Source: Acidihalobacter yilgarnensis (GTDB lineage Bacteria > Pseudomonadota > Gammaproteobacteria > DSM-5130 > Acidihalobacteraceae). Taken from it: a stretch of DNA of 64,000 bases. Where the stretch lies: positions 1,392,501 to 1,456,500 of the forward strand of contig NZ_CP017415.1 in NCBI RefSeq assembly GCF_001753245.1, given 5' to 3'. Positions 37,819 through 48,259 of the stretch are shown piece after piece; position 1 is the first letter of the stretch; every line of letters starts with the position of its first letter. The position numbers and the translations under genes are program-made. The notes under the pieces are model-generated. The model had not been told where the DNA came from, did no database searches, and saw only the letters and a program-made list of their open reading frames with translations.

Positions 37819-38814
37819 TCAAGACAATAACGCATCGAGTTTAAGAGGGTAACCTTTCATGTGCAGCGGAACGGCGCTGCCCCGGTTTTCGGTTTCTTTT
37901 TTTGTTGCTATTTTGGGGTGAGATTTTTCTTTCTCTCTGTATTTGTCCACTATCCTTGCGCCGCCGCCAATTGCTGTTCGGTATACCTGATCCGGTGTTT
38001 CATGGTCCAGTGACTGGTGCGGTCTTTCCGTGTTGTAAAGCACGAAGTATTCCGTCAATCCGATCAGCAAGTCAGGCATCGTGGCGTAGCCTTTCAAATA
38101 CACGTCTTCGTGTTTGACGCTGCGCCAGAGCCGTTCCACAAAGATGTTATCCAATGCCCGACCGCGTCCGTCCATGCTGATCGTGATCCCTTCTTTCAAC
38201 AGCACACCCGTAAACGCTTCGCTGGTGAACTGACAGCCCTGGTCGGTGTTGAATATCTCCGGCGTGCCATAGGCCTGCAATGCTTGCTCCAGGCAGTCCA
38301 CACAGAATCCGCTATCCAGCGTATTCGATAACCGCCATGACAACACTTTACGCGAGTACCAGTCGATCACCGCCACCAGGTACACAAACCCACGCAGCAG
38401 GCGGATGTACGTAATATCCGTACTCCATACCTGATTGGGACGGATCACATTCACGCCCCTTAGCAAATACGGATAAACATTGTGCTGCGGGTGCGGACGG
38501 CTGGTATTCGGCCCCGGCGCCATGCCGGCAAGGCCCAGTATGCCCATCAGTCGCTGCACCCGCTTGCGGTTGATCTTGTACCCCAAGCCACGCAGGTAAC
38601 GCTTGATCTTGCGGCTGCCGTAAAACGGATGCCGCGTGTATTCAGCGTCAATCAGTCCCAGCAACTTCAATTCCTGCTCGTCCGGTCTTACAGCCTTTTG
38701 TGGCGCATAGACCGTTGAGCGGTTGACGCCCGCCAGTTCGCATTGGCGGGTCAGTGCCAGTGGTTCGATGGCACCGACCCATTGCTTGCGTGTTTCTACT
38801 GGCTGATCCCGGAC
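37819..38814 (-). CDS. IS3-family transposase OrfB (produced by -1 frameshifting)
   Basis: An integrase-core DDE transposase: HPFYGSRKIKRYLRGLGY, QVWSTDITYIRLLRGFVYL (first Asp), PEIFNTDQGCQFTSEAF (second Asp), NIFVERLWRSVKHEDVYLK (Glu). There is no good start codon. The frame opens behind an A8 run (plus strand 38815-38822) just before the orfA stop, the usual IS3 slippery site, so the active enzyme is an OrfAB fusion. The C-terminus carries a longer basic tail (KEKSHPKIATKKETENRG) than most IS3 enzymes. Confidence 0.85.
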   Translation of the reverse strand, partial: VRDQPVETRKQWVGAIEPLALTRQCELAGVNRSTVYAPQKAVRPDEQELKLLGLIDAEYTRHPFYGSRKIKRYLRGLGYKINRKRVQRLMGILGLAGMAPGPNTSRPHPQHNVYPYLLRGVNVIRPNQVWSTDITYIRLLRGFVYLVAVIDWYSRKVLSWRLSNTLDSGFCVDCLEQALQAYGTPEIFNTDQGCQFTSEAFTGVLLKEGITISMDGRGRALDNIFVERLWRSVKHEDVYLKGYATMPDLLIGLTEYFVLYNTERPHQSLDHETPDQVYRTAIGGGARIVDKYREKEKSHPKIATKKETENRGSAVPLHMKGYPLKLDALLS

Positions 38815-39092
38815 TTTTTTTTCAGCCAGTCCAGCTCCATCTTCAATCGCCCGATCTCAGAATACAGGCGCTCCGGACTGGCTGACGGGTCGGCAGGTTT
38901 TGGGCCACGCTTGGCATCAAATAAACTCGATGCCTCTTCTTGCAGCAACTTCTTCCAAGCACCGACTTGCGTCGGGTGCACGCCAAATTCCTGGGCAATT
39001 TGGCTCACCGTCTTGACGCCTCGGATCGCTTCAAGTGCGACCTTGGCCTTGAACTCATCCGTAAAAGTCTTGCGCTTCGACTCACTCATCAC
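38796..39092 (-). CDS. IS3-family transposase OrfA
   Basis: A 98-residue DNA-binding subunit: KRKTFTDEFKAKVALEAIRG, VSQIAQEFGVHPTQVGAWKK form the helix-turn-helix and EIGRLKMELDWLKKKSG the leucine zipper. The A8 slippery run near its end allows a -1 shift into orfB. Confidence 0.88.
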   Translation of the reverse strand: MMSESKRKTFTDEFKAKVALEAIRGVKTVSQIAQEFGVHPTQVGAWKKLLQEEASSLFDAKRGPKPADPSASPERLYSEIGRLKMELDWLKKKSGISQ

Positions 39093-39134
39093 CTGCTCCT
39101 CAATTGCAGCAGGTTACAACCTTAATTTATGTGT

Positions 39135-40263
39135 GGTATTCAGCTATTTACGGTAATGCTGACCGCCAAGGATGCGTTGGCACAGAAATATCCAGCGATG
39201 CCGGCGCTTTATTGCGAAGGTTGGATGGCACGGCGAACTCCTGCTTCTCATTTTTTGGCTTAGGATTGGCAACGAGCTCACGAAAGCGCATTGGATGCAT
39301 GGCAACACACTGCTCAATCAATCGAAAGAAGAGCATGCCGCGATGGGCGGACTTGCGACGATTGAATCTAAACACAAATTCGTCCAGATATGCCTGCAGG
39401 TGGTCTTCTTCGAAGGAACCCTGATGTGTCCCCATCAGCCAGCGCTTAACGAGCGCCGCGACACGGTGTACGCCTGGCAAAACTTCGTTGGCATCCTTAC
39501 CAGAGCCACTGATGGAGGTTCCATGATGAATATATTCGTCTTTTGTGGCGCTTGGATAGGACGTAAGCCCGTCGGTGTAAATAGTCGAGCCCGCTTTGAT
39601 ATGCTTCTGAATAAATGCCTTGAGCGTTTCAGTTTCGGCGTTGGGGATAATCTGCAAGCGGCAGCGCCCAAAGCCTTTGGGGGAGAGCAATTCCACTGCG
39701 ACCGCCACCAATACCTTGCCTCCAGCACCGCGCCCGCGCTTGCCGTGCCGCACACCTCCAAAAACTGTCTCATCCACTTCAACGTGTCCAGACAACATGT
39801 CATGCCCAGCGTTGCTGATGGCGCACCGAAACCGGTGCAGCATCGCCCAAGCCGTAGGGTAAGAGCCAAACCCGAGAATTCGATGAAGCGTTTTGGCGGA
39901 AACGCCATTTTTAGCGGATGTCATGTGCCATGCGGCCTCAAACCAGACGGTCAGAGGCGTTCTGGCATGGTGTAAAGATCGTGCCTGCGGTAGATGAGAC
40001 TCGATTGCGGCACGCATTGCACCACCACTTGCTTATTCTTCATGCGCCAGCCCTTAGAACCGTGACACGACGGGCATTCAAAGCCGTCCTTCCATCGAAT
40101 CCAGTCAAGGTAGTCGAGGCAGGCGGCATCATCCGAAAACCACGCCATAAACTCTGCATAGTTGCGCGGGTAATCAACCCCCGCTTTGGGAGTCTTGCGT
40201 TGTGACGGAGCGCTCTTTGATCCCATAGCGCAATTATAGCGTTACCGTAAATAGCTGAATACC
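39135..40263 (-). mobile_element. IS1595-family element inside the IS3 copy
   Basis: Perfect 22-bp inverted ends: GGTATTCAGCTATTTACGG plus TAA at 39135-39156 and its complement at 40242-40263. The flanking 8 bases differ (TTATGTGT and CCACTAAC), so no target duplication remains. It separates the IS3 orfA from that element's terminal sequence. Confidence 0.8.
39148..40226 (-). pseudogene. IS1595 transposase, frameshifted
   Basis: The N-terminal frame (from 40226) has the IS1595 zinc-ribbon region DGFECPSCHGSKGWRMKNKQ but runs off after LYTMPERL. The second frame, to 39148, carries the catalytic part: ARTPLTVWFEAAWHMTSAKN, GHVEVDETVFGGVRHGKRG, STIYTDGLTSYP, RFNRRKSAHRGMLFFRLIEQ. One shift near 39960-39990 joins them. 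The second zinc-ribbon pair is incomplete. The element is therefore probably immobile unless the shift is a sequencing error. Confidence 0.78.
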
Positions 40264-40353
40264 CCACTAACTTAAACCAAACAGCCTCCGCGATACCCGG
40301 GGCGATTCAATATGAGTCGCTGACGACCATGTCGCACCGCTGGACTGACGGGA

Positions 40354-41082
40354 TTAGGCCGCCAAGGTATTGTTACGATCAGCATTCTTGCGCTTGGGTT
40401 TAATATGCTGCCGGTATATGGGAAAAAGGATGCCAAAGCCGGTTAGCATCATAAGCCAGGAGGGGGGGGCCGGAACTGCAATACCACCAACTGCGCCACC
40501 TGGCCTCGCACCAACTAAATTGTACGGGGTGTTTGCAGAGGTTGGGGGATTGACGTCCGCCCCGAGGGGGATAGCTCCATCAGCTGGGCTCGGAACGCTG
40601 AACAAGAATAGTTGAGACCAATCCGATGGTTGATTATCAAACTGCGATAACACAAGGTTGATTCCGGTTTTGTCAGGCGGATTATAATACCCCTCGAAGT
40701 AGGCTTCTACGTTGTTAACATCCCCGAGGTGAAGGGTAGGGACGCCCGCGGTATCCGTAGTCATGAACGGCGCGCCATTCCGATAATATAAATTGTAGAT
40801 GGGGGCCGTGAAGTTGTAGGAGAAAGAACCACCAACGGCTGTCGCGTTTATGCCAGTGATGTTCGAGAATTGGTACGATTGGCTCGCGTAGGAGCTTCCT
40901 CCATTGTCGACCGTAATGGCAAGAGCCATAGCGCTGCCGAACATAGACGGATAATCATTACCAGAGTAGTTCGGTGTAGTAAAATCGTAAGTAAACGGGG
41001 TTGCACTGGCTGTTGCGGAAAAAACAACCAATGCTGCCGTTGCCAATAAATATCTGTTAAATGTCTGTAATCTCATCTGCAT
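40354..41082 (-). CDS. Exported protein with PEP-CTERM-like sorting signal
   Basis: A 242-residue protein with a signal peptide (YLLATAALVVFSATASA) and a C-terminal tripartite signal: VPAPPSW, the hydrophobic LMMLTGFGILFPIY and basic RQHIKPKRK. This is the pattern recognised by exosortase in PEP-CTERM systems, though proline-alanine-proline replaces PEP and ten residues follow the basic cluster. The middle region (FTYDFTTPNYSGNDYPSMFG, NVEAYFEGYYNPPDKTGINL) is rich in Tyr, Asn, Gly and Ser, like other surface PEP-CTERM proteins. No exosortase gene lies in the window. The adjacent 201-bp repeat is 194 bases upstream. Confidence 0.68.
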   Translation of the reverse strand: MQMRLQTFNRYLLATAALVVFSATASATPFTYDFTTPNYSGNDYPSMFGSAMALAITVDNGGSSYASQSYQFSNITGINATAVGGSFSYNFTAPIYNLYYRNGAPFMTTDTAGVPTLHLGDVNNVEAYFEGYYNPPDKTGINLVLSQFDNQPSDWSQLFLFSVPSPADGAIPLGADVNPPTSANTPYNLVGARPGGAVGGIAVPAPPSWLMMLTGFGILFPIYRQHIKPKRKNADRNNTLAA

Positions 41083-41275
41083 GTCCTCGTCAATTCCTAC
41101 AGTCCAGAGTTATCGAAAAAATCAGTTGGCCGGTCGAAGCCTCGGCTCGTCCGGCTAAAATGACGAGCAATAAATGCGCCAACTCACTGTTTGCCTAAAA
41201 AATCGGTGGGGCCCGCGCACTTCAGACCGCCATGAAGGTGATTCGTCGATTGATTGATCGGCTATAGTCAAGCTC
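41083..41275. other. Upstream region of the PEP-CTERM-like gene
   Basis: No gene is seen here. It is followed by the first 201-bp repeat (41276-41476), a possible short frame and a broken frame (41510-41692), so 41083-41693 as a whole contains no intact recognisable gene. Confidence 0.4.
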
Positions 41276-41476
41276 TTCGACACCCCCATATGGGGGTGTT
41301 ATTGACGCAACTGATTATTTTATTTTTGAAAATAGACCGTCTACCTAGAGTCCATAAGCCATGCGGAGTGTAAAGATTTATAACACCCACTTATCAGGTC
41401 CAGCATGGAAGCCACAGGCAGGATTCGACAAGAGGTGCTTGTTTACTTTATGTGCCTGCTCATTCGAGCACTTGTC
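41276..41476. repeat. 201-bp direct repeat, copy 1
   Basis: About 195 of 201 bases match 50093-50293 in the same orientation. It opens with TTCGACACCCCCATATGGGG, containing the perfect 18-bp palindrome CACCCCCATATGGGGGTG, which is imperfect in copy 2. It then holds an AT-rich stretch and the sequence TAGACCGTCTACCTAGAGTC. It lies upstream of the minus-strand PEP-CTERM-like gene. Confidence 0.85.
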
Positions 41477-41509
41477 ATTTTGAATCATTCGATCTACTTG
41501 CTTTTATAA
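41405..41509 (+). CDS. Possible 34-residue hydrophobic peptide (uncertain)
   Basis: The frame starts MEATGRIRQEVLVYFMCLLI and ends RALVILNHSIYLLL: a charged N-terminus and a hydrophobic remainder that could span the membrane. It begins in the 201-bp repeat. In copy 2 the same frame begins with GTG, and the only start-region difference is this ATG/GTG exchange. There is no good ribosome site, so coding potential is doubtful. Confidence 0.18.
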   Translation: MEATGRIRQEVLVYFMCLLIRALVILNHSIYLLL

Positions 41510-41692
41510 CTATTTCTAATCGTAGTATCGTTACCGCAAGACCAATGGGAATGTGATGCATCTGCGCTGACGGGGCTCAAGGCGATGCTGGGTTTTGACT
41601 TCCAGGCAACGCCACCGTGGGAACTGCGTGCAACAAATGCTTATGTCAGCAGACGCGAACCTTCTATTTTGTATTATGGACTTAATGACTTA
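41510..41692 (+). pseudogene. Reading frame of unknown function interrupted by IS5
   Basis: An open frame after the stop at 41507 reads DASALTGLKAMLGFDFQATP, PWELRATNAYVSRREPSILY and YGLND. If the IS5 element and its TTAG duplication are removed, it continues beyond 42874 as LVALRLEIWY and a stop. The family is not recognised; it may be the end of a larger lost gene. Confidence 0.3.
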
Positions 41693-41693
41693 G

Positions 41694-42870
41694 GGCAACG
41701 CTGAAAAAGTCTCTTACCTCTGCGAAAGTTGAGTTGCTCTGACAACCAATGGGGACCGTAACGATGAAACAGCAGACACTGGCGATGGCAGCGGACTCAG
41801 GCGAAGGATTCGAGGTCTATCGGCGGGCGACGCGTCGTGATGTGTTTCTATCGACGATGGAGGAACTCGTGCCGTGGTCCGCGTTGTGTGCGGTGATCGA
41901 GCCCCACTACCCGAAGGCAGGGAAAGGTCGTCCACCGGTGGGGCTGGAACGGATGCTGCGGATGTACTTCGTGCAGCACGGGTTCAACCTGGCTGACGAG
42001 GCGTGTGAAGAAGCGCTGCTGGACAGCACGTCGCTGAGGCGATTCGTGGGCATTGATCTGGGCCGCGAGCGGGTCCCGGACGGAACGACCCTGCTGAAGT
42101 TTCGTCGCCTGTTGGAGCAGCACGACCTGGGTGCGACGTTGTTCGCACAGGTCAATCAGACCCTGCAGGATCGGGGCCTGAAGGTCGGTACTGGAACGAT
42201 CGTCGACGCCACGATCATCGGTGCGCCGAGCTCGACCAAGAATGCCCACAAGACACGTGATCCCGACATGCATCAGACCCGCAAGGGCCAACAGTGGTAT
42301 TTCGGTATGAAGCTACACATCGGTGTGGACAGTCGTACCGGCGTGGTGCACAGCGCGGCGGTCACCGCCGCCAACGTGCACGACAAACACCTGCTCGCGG
42401 ACCTACTGCACGGCGAGGAGCGTCGAGTCTATGGCGATAGTGCCTACGCCAGTCAAAAAGCGCTGATTCGGGCGCATGCCCCTCGGGCGAAGGACTTTAC
42501 CAATCAACGCATCAGCAAGCGTGGCGAAGTTGACGAGGCCGAACGTTCGCGTAACCGCAACAAATCGCGGATCCGGGCCCGAGTCGAGCACGTCTTTGCG
42601 GTGGTGAAGCGGCTGTGGGGGTTCAGCAAAGTGCGCTACCGGGGTTTGGACAAGAATGCCAACCGCAGCTTCGTGGTCCTCGGGTTAGCTAACCTGTACC
42701 TATCACGGACCCGAGTACCCACCTGATAGCGCGTTGAGGGCCCACAACGTGCCTCAAGGCGCGAGAAGGGTGAAAACCGAGAGCAAAAACCGGGATCTAG
42801 ACGTCTGATCAGGGGCAAAACTGATCAACCTTGAGGGTTGATTGATTGTGTCGACTTATTCAGCGTTGCC
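41694..42870 (+). mobile_element. IS5-family insertion sequence
   Basis: A complete 1,177-bp element. The left end GGCAACGCTGAAAAAGTC and the right end (complement GGCAACGCTGAATAAGTCG) are imperfect inverted repeats. TTAG is duplicated on both sides (41690-41693 and 42871-42874), the YTAR-type target of the IS5 family. Confidence 0.9.
41764..42726 (+). CDS. IS5-family transposase
   Basis: A 320-residue DDE enzyme starting MKQQTLAMAADSGEGFEVYR. AGKGRPPVGLERMLRMYFVQ is the IS5 N-terminal signature; GTIVDATIIGAPSSTKN carries the first Asp, RVYGDSAYASQKAL the second, and RARVEHVFAVVKRLWGFSKV the glutamate with the Y-R-E type spacing. The frame is intact and the element may be active. Confidence 0.92.
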   Translation: MKQQTLAMAADSGEGFEVYRRATRRDVFLSTMEELVPWSALCAVIEPHYPKAGKGRPPVGLERMLRMYFVQHGFNLADEACEEALLDSTSLRRFVGIDLGRERVPDGTTLLKFRRLLEQHDLGATLFAQVNQTLQDRGLKVGTGTIVDATIIGAPSSTKNAHKTRDPDMHQTRKGQQWYFGMKLHIGVDSRTGVVHSAAVTAANVHDKHLLADLLHGEERRVYGDSAYASQKALIRAHAPRAKDFTNQRISKRGEVDEAERSRNRNKSRIRARVEHVFAVVKRLWGFSKVRYRGLDKNANRSFVVLGLANLYLSRTRVPT

Positions 42871-42930
42871 TTAGTGGCTTTACGCCTAGAGATCTGGTAT
42901 TGATGTTGGGTCAATATCGCTGGAGGGGGC

Positions 42931-44055
42931 ATGGCTGTTGATGAGACGATGCTCGTCACCATCGAAGCCATCTATGATGCGGCCTTAGAGCCCTCACGAT
43001 GGCCAGACGCGCTAAATTCGCTCGCCGGACTCTTTCGATCACAGGCGGCCACTTTCTGGGTGCTCGGGGGAGGAAAGACACCTCAGCTGAACAAGTTTAC
43101 ATATATCAATTTCGATTCTGCATTCATCCGCGAATACATGGATGGCATGGCGCTTAAGGATCCCACTGTACAATACCTCTTATCCCATCCAGATGCCTCA
43201 ATCATCCATGATGGGCAATATCTGAATGAGCGCGAAATCGATAACCATCCCTACTATGATTGGCATCTCCGACATACCGATACCCGCTATCGCTTGTTAG
43301 GAAAAATAAGCCCTGGCCCAGGACTCCAGGCAGGAGTGGCATTGCATCGCACCCGTAAGTCAGGGCGGTATGAACCATTTGATTTGGCCTTATTCAATTG
43401 CGTGTACCCCCACCTCCAGCGATCGCTCATGATCGCTTTTCGCATGGGCACTTTAGACGCGGGATACCAGGCTATGGCTGATCTCCTGAATCGTGAACAC
43501 GTCGCGATGCTGTTCTTAGACGCCAGAGGACACATGATTCATCACAATGCCAAATTGGAGGTGGTAACCCAAGCAGATGATGGTATTCGTCTGGATAGTG
43601 ATGGGTTGGTCTTAGCTGATCCAGGGTGCGATCAGCATTTGAATCATATGATCGCGATGGCGCTTCCGAAACGAGCAAGTCGCCGCCACGGTGGTGTTAT
43701 GCAAGTTGCTCGCCCTTCAGGTAGGAGGCCGTATCAGGTGTCTGTTACGCCGGTACCTGAAAGCAAGGCGGAGCTATCTATTAGTCCCCCAGTGCTGTGT
43801 ATCACGATTAGTGATCCAGCTGACGACTATGCCGATGCGTTATCGTGCGTAAAAACCACCTTTGGACTGACATCCGCAGAAGGGCGCTTAGCTTGCCTGC
43901 TCGCTTCGGGAGAAGAGCTAAGTTTGGCAGCGAAGCGGCTCGGTATTCAATATGAAACCGCACGCACACGCCTAGCTGATATTTTTCGTAAAACACAAAC
44001 GCACCGTCAGGGAGAATTGGTGAGCTTATTGCTCTCTGCCATCAAAATGCTTTGA
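42931..44055 (+). CDS. LuxR-family helix-turn-helix transcriptional regulator
   Basis: A 374-residue regulator. Residues 300-365 form the LuxR/GerE-type DNA-binding domain: FGLTSAEGRLACLLASGEEL, SLAAKRLGIQYETARTRLAD, IFRKTQTHRQGELVSLLLSA. The N-terminal 290 residues (IYDAALEPSRWPDALNSLAG) match uncharacterised LuxR proteins with a PAS-like sensor region around MLFLDARGHMIHHNAKLEVV. Its ribosome site GGAGGGGG lies about 4 bases before the ATG. It sits between the two 201-bp repeats and may regulate genes preceded by them; that is speculation. Confidence 0.82.
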   Translation: MAVDETMLVTIEAIYDAALEPSRWPDALNSLAGLFRSQAATFWVLGGGKTPQLNKFTYINFDSAFIREYMDGMALKDPTVQYLLSHPDASIIHDGQYLNEREIDNHPYYDWHLRHTDTRYRLLGKISPGPGLQAGVALHRTRKSGRYEPFDLALFNCVYPHLQRSLMIAFRMGTLDAGYQAMADLLNREHVAMLFLDARGHMIHHNAKLEVVTQADDGIRLDSDGLVLADPGCDQHLNHMIAMALPKRASRRHGGVMQVARPSGRRPYQVSVTPVPESKAELSISPPVLCITISDPADDYADALSCVKTTFGLTSAEGRLACLLASGEELSLAAKRLGIQYETARTRLADIFRKTQTHRQGELVSLLLSAIKML

Positions 44056-44822
44056 TGGTTCATGGGTTGTGGGCAGACCACCCTCTCTTCGGGATATCAA
44101 TTTTAATCGAGCATTCTATATCTTGATCTTCGGCGCCTTGCTATGGCCGCTGATTAGCGGGATCCAGACAAAAGCCTCAGCCTGCTGAACGGCAAGAGTG
44201 GGTCAACAGCGGAAATCAACCTGATCGGAAAGCGGACATTACTTCGGAACCCACTAGGTCGCCACCAGAAACACATTATTCAAGATCCTGCAGGTAGCTG
44301 AATCGGGGCGAACAAAACACACCCAAATCCAGATCCCTGGAGTTCCCAGAGTTTTGTGGAGAGTGATACATAAAGTATTCACATCCCATGAGGAGGGACT
44401 TCATGGCCACAAAGCGCAATCGCAATCATGTTCGTCTCGTCTACCAGTTTATTGAAGCCAATAAGGCACGGAACAGCGTTGAAACAATGTGCCAGGTGCT
44501 GGAAGTCGCGCCCAGCGGCTACTACGCGTGGCTCAAGAAACCCATCTCAGATCGTGCTCAGGAAGATGCCAGATTACTTCGTCTTATCCGCGCATCCTTT
44601 GTGCGCAGCCATGGTATTTATGGGGCGCCACGCGTGTTCCTTGACCTGCGCGAAGCGGGTGAGACATGTAGCAAGCACCGAGTAGAGCGTCTGATGCGAG
44701 AAAATGGAATGAGAGCGCAGGGAGGGTTTCGTATAAAACGCGTATCGTGTCAACGCCGACTGAAAAGTGACCCCTTTTGGGGTTGGAACGCCGAAGTAAA
44801 GTTGCCCCCCTAAGCCTGGGGG

Positions 44823-46623
<1,801 letters not shown>

Positions 46624-47291
46624 CTCGCCGGCTCAAAAGCCGACATCTTCGCCCAGGGGGTCAATTTTACCTCGGCGTCAGGGGGGCATTTTTACTGTGG
46701 CGGTGACATATCCGCTGGCAAGTCTGCTGTTTTGATACCGAACCTGCTGCAACGTCAGTTTACAGTGTCGCAACCCAACAAGGCGTGGGTGACGGACATC
46801 ACGTATATCCGCACATGGGAAGGTTGGCTTTACCTGGCTGTCGTCGTGGATCTGTTTTCGCGCAAGGTAATCGGTTGGTCGACAAGAGCAACCATGCAAC
46901 GTGAGCTCGTTCTTGATGCTGTCCTGATGGCGACACGTCGCCGGCATCCTCGAGGAACGTTGATTCATTCGGATCAAGGATCGCAATACGGGAGCGACGC
47001 CTGGAGGCGATTTTGCAAATCCAACCACTTGGAACCCAGCATGAGCCGAAAAGGGAACTGCTGGGACAATGCGGTAGCTGAATCCTTTTTTGGGAGTTTG
47101 AAAAAGGAACGCATCAAGAAACACATCTACAAGAGTCGCGCTCTGGCTGCAAAAGACATAGATGACTACATTGAAAGCTTCTACAATCGAACACGCCGGC
47201 ATTCACATCTTTCCGGGATCAGCCCGGATGAGTTCGAGGCCAACTTCAGGCTTCGGGGCAAAGGTCTCCATTAAATCCTGGGAACTCCAGG

Positions 47292-47493
47292 TCACCAGGA
47301 TGCTGGTCAGCTGATCAAAAACTCCGACTTGGCGCGCGGTGGTGTCGAACCGGTCCTTGCCGCGGATTTTCTGAAGCACCTGGCTCACTGACGGCATACC
47401 GGACATAAAGGCTGGATCAGCGAATACAGCCCCGGGTAGCCAAACACAGCCTGCTGCAATCAACAGGACATTCAGCCCTCGACTGCGTAGCAT
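47292..47493 (-). pseudogene. Secreted protein, 3' end removed by the IS3 insertion
   Basis: From ATG 47493 (GGAG about 5 bases upstream) a signal peptide is clear: LNVLLIAAGCVWLPGAVFA. The mature part reads MPSVSQVLQKIRGKDRFDTT, ARQVGVFDQLTSILVTW and then enters the IS3 end. The pattern of charged residues before a hydrophobic helix suggests a small periplasmic protein, but no family is recognised. The remainder is not evident on the left side of the IS3. Confidence 0.55.
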
Positions 47494-47590
47494 GGTTCTC
47501 CGCCTTGTTACAAAGACTCAAAAGCTGGTGCATGTAGTGCAAATTCCACTACATGCACCAGATAGCAGAACTCATGCTTAATTCTTCAGT

Positions 47591-47956
47591 TCAAAGATGA
47601 TGATGACCCGTAGAGCGGGGGTTACAACCACAATTCTGGTGGTAACCCTTCTCGTTGAAGCCGATGACAGTCGTTTGAGCGGTGATGTCATTGTCTTTTA
47701 AAAATGATTGCTTCACGGGACGCACCCAATGCTCTCGTTTTTCCACGTCCGTCGTTTCCAGCAAAACCTCATCGTCCTCAAGATCAAAATGACAATGAAG
47801 TAGCGAGACTCCAAAACGCTCAAGGCAATTGTGCTTCTGGAGAACCTGGCGTATTTCCTCCAGGCACGCGGCATCCTCCTCATCAACGGGCCTGACATCA
47901 GCGATATGGTTCAAGGTGCTCCATTGCACGGAATTGACAACCAGTTGTTGGTTCAT
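47591..47956 (-). CDS. Hypothetical protein, histidine- and cysteine-containing C-terminus
   Basis: A 121-residue protein of unknown family. The start at 47956 (MNQQLVVNSVQWSTLNHIAD) is chosen because AAGGA lies 8 bases upstream; the frame also stays open further back to 48154. It is acidic in the middle (VRPVDEEDAACLEEIRQVLQ), contains LLHCHFDLEDDEVLLETTD, and ends HQNCGCNPRSTGHHHL, a possible metal-binding tail. It is 97 bases upstream of the truncated secreted-protein gene on the same strand and may have formed an operon with it. Confidence 0.6.
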   Translation of the reverse strand: MNQQLVVNSVQWSTLNHIADVRPVDEEDAACLEEIRQVLQKHNCLERFGVSLLHCHFDLEDDEVLLETTDVEKREHWVRPVKQSFLKDNDITAQTTVIGFNEKGYHQNCGCNPRSTGHHHL

Positions 47957-48259
47957 AACTTTATTCCTTAAGTTTCTCTCGGGATGAAAAAGCCGCTCGA
48001 ATAGCGAGAGAGGACTATCAGGGCAGCGTGAAGTGCGCATCTGAGTTTCCAGTAAGTCAATCGCAAGCTTCAGAGGGTCGGTGCGTATTCTGGTGAACGT
48101 GAACGCCGGAACGGCGCGTTGTGCTGGTGGTTGATTTTTACTTCTGGCGTTCACGTTGGGTCAAGTTTTTTTGGTTTTTCGCATCGATTCTCCGGTTAAA
48201 TCGATGCTGTGAGAGCCGGCGGTTCATCGAGAATTCATAAAAGCGGTCCACCCCCTTTA

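Larger units (their letters stand above)
37807..40309 (-). mobile_element. IS3-family element carrying an IS1595 insertion
   Basis: orfA and orfB occupy 37819-39092. The orfB-side end is TGGACCCCTCCGTCAAGACA (37807-37826). The orfA-side end (reading leftwards) begins TGAATCGCCCCGGGT at 40309, separated from orfA by the IS1595 element at 39135-40263. The two ends are only loosely complementary and no 3-bp target repeat is seen, so the outer limits are tentative. Confidence 0.6.

Noticed and set aside
39127-40271. 8-bp target duplication for the IS1595 element
   Set aside because: The flanks TTATGTGT and CCACTAAC differ, so no duplication can be claimed.
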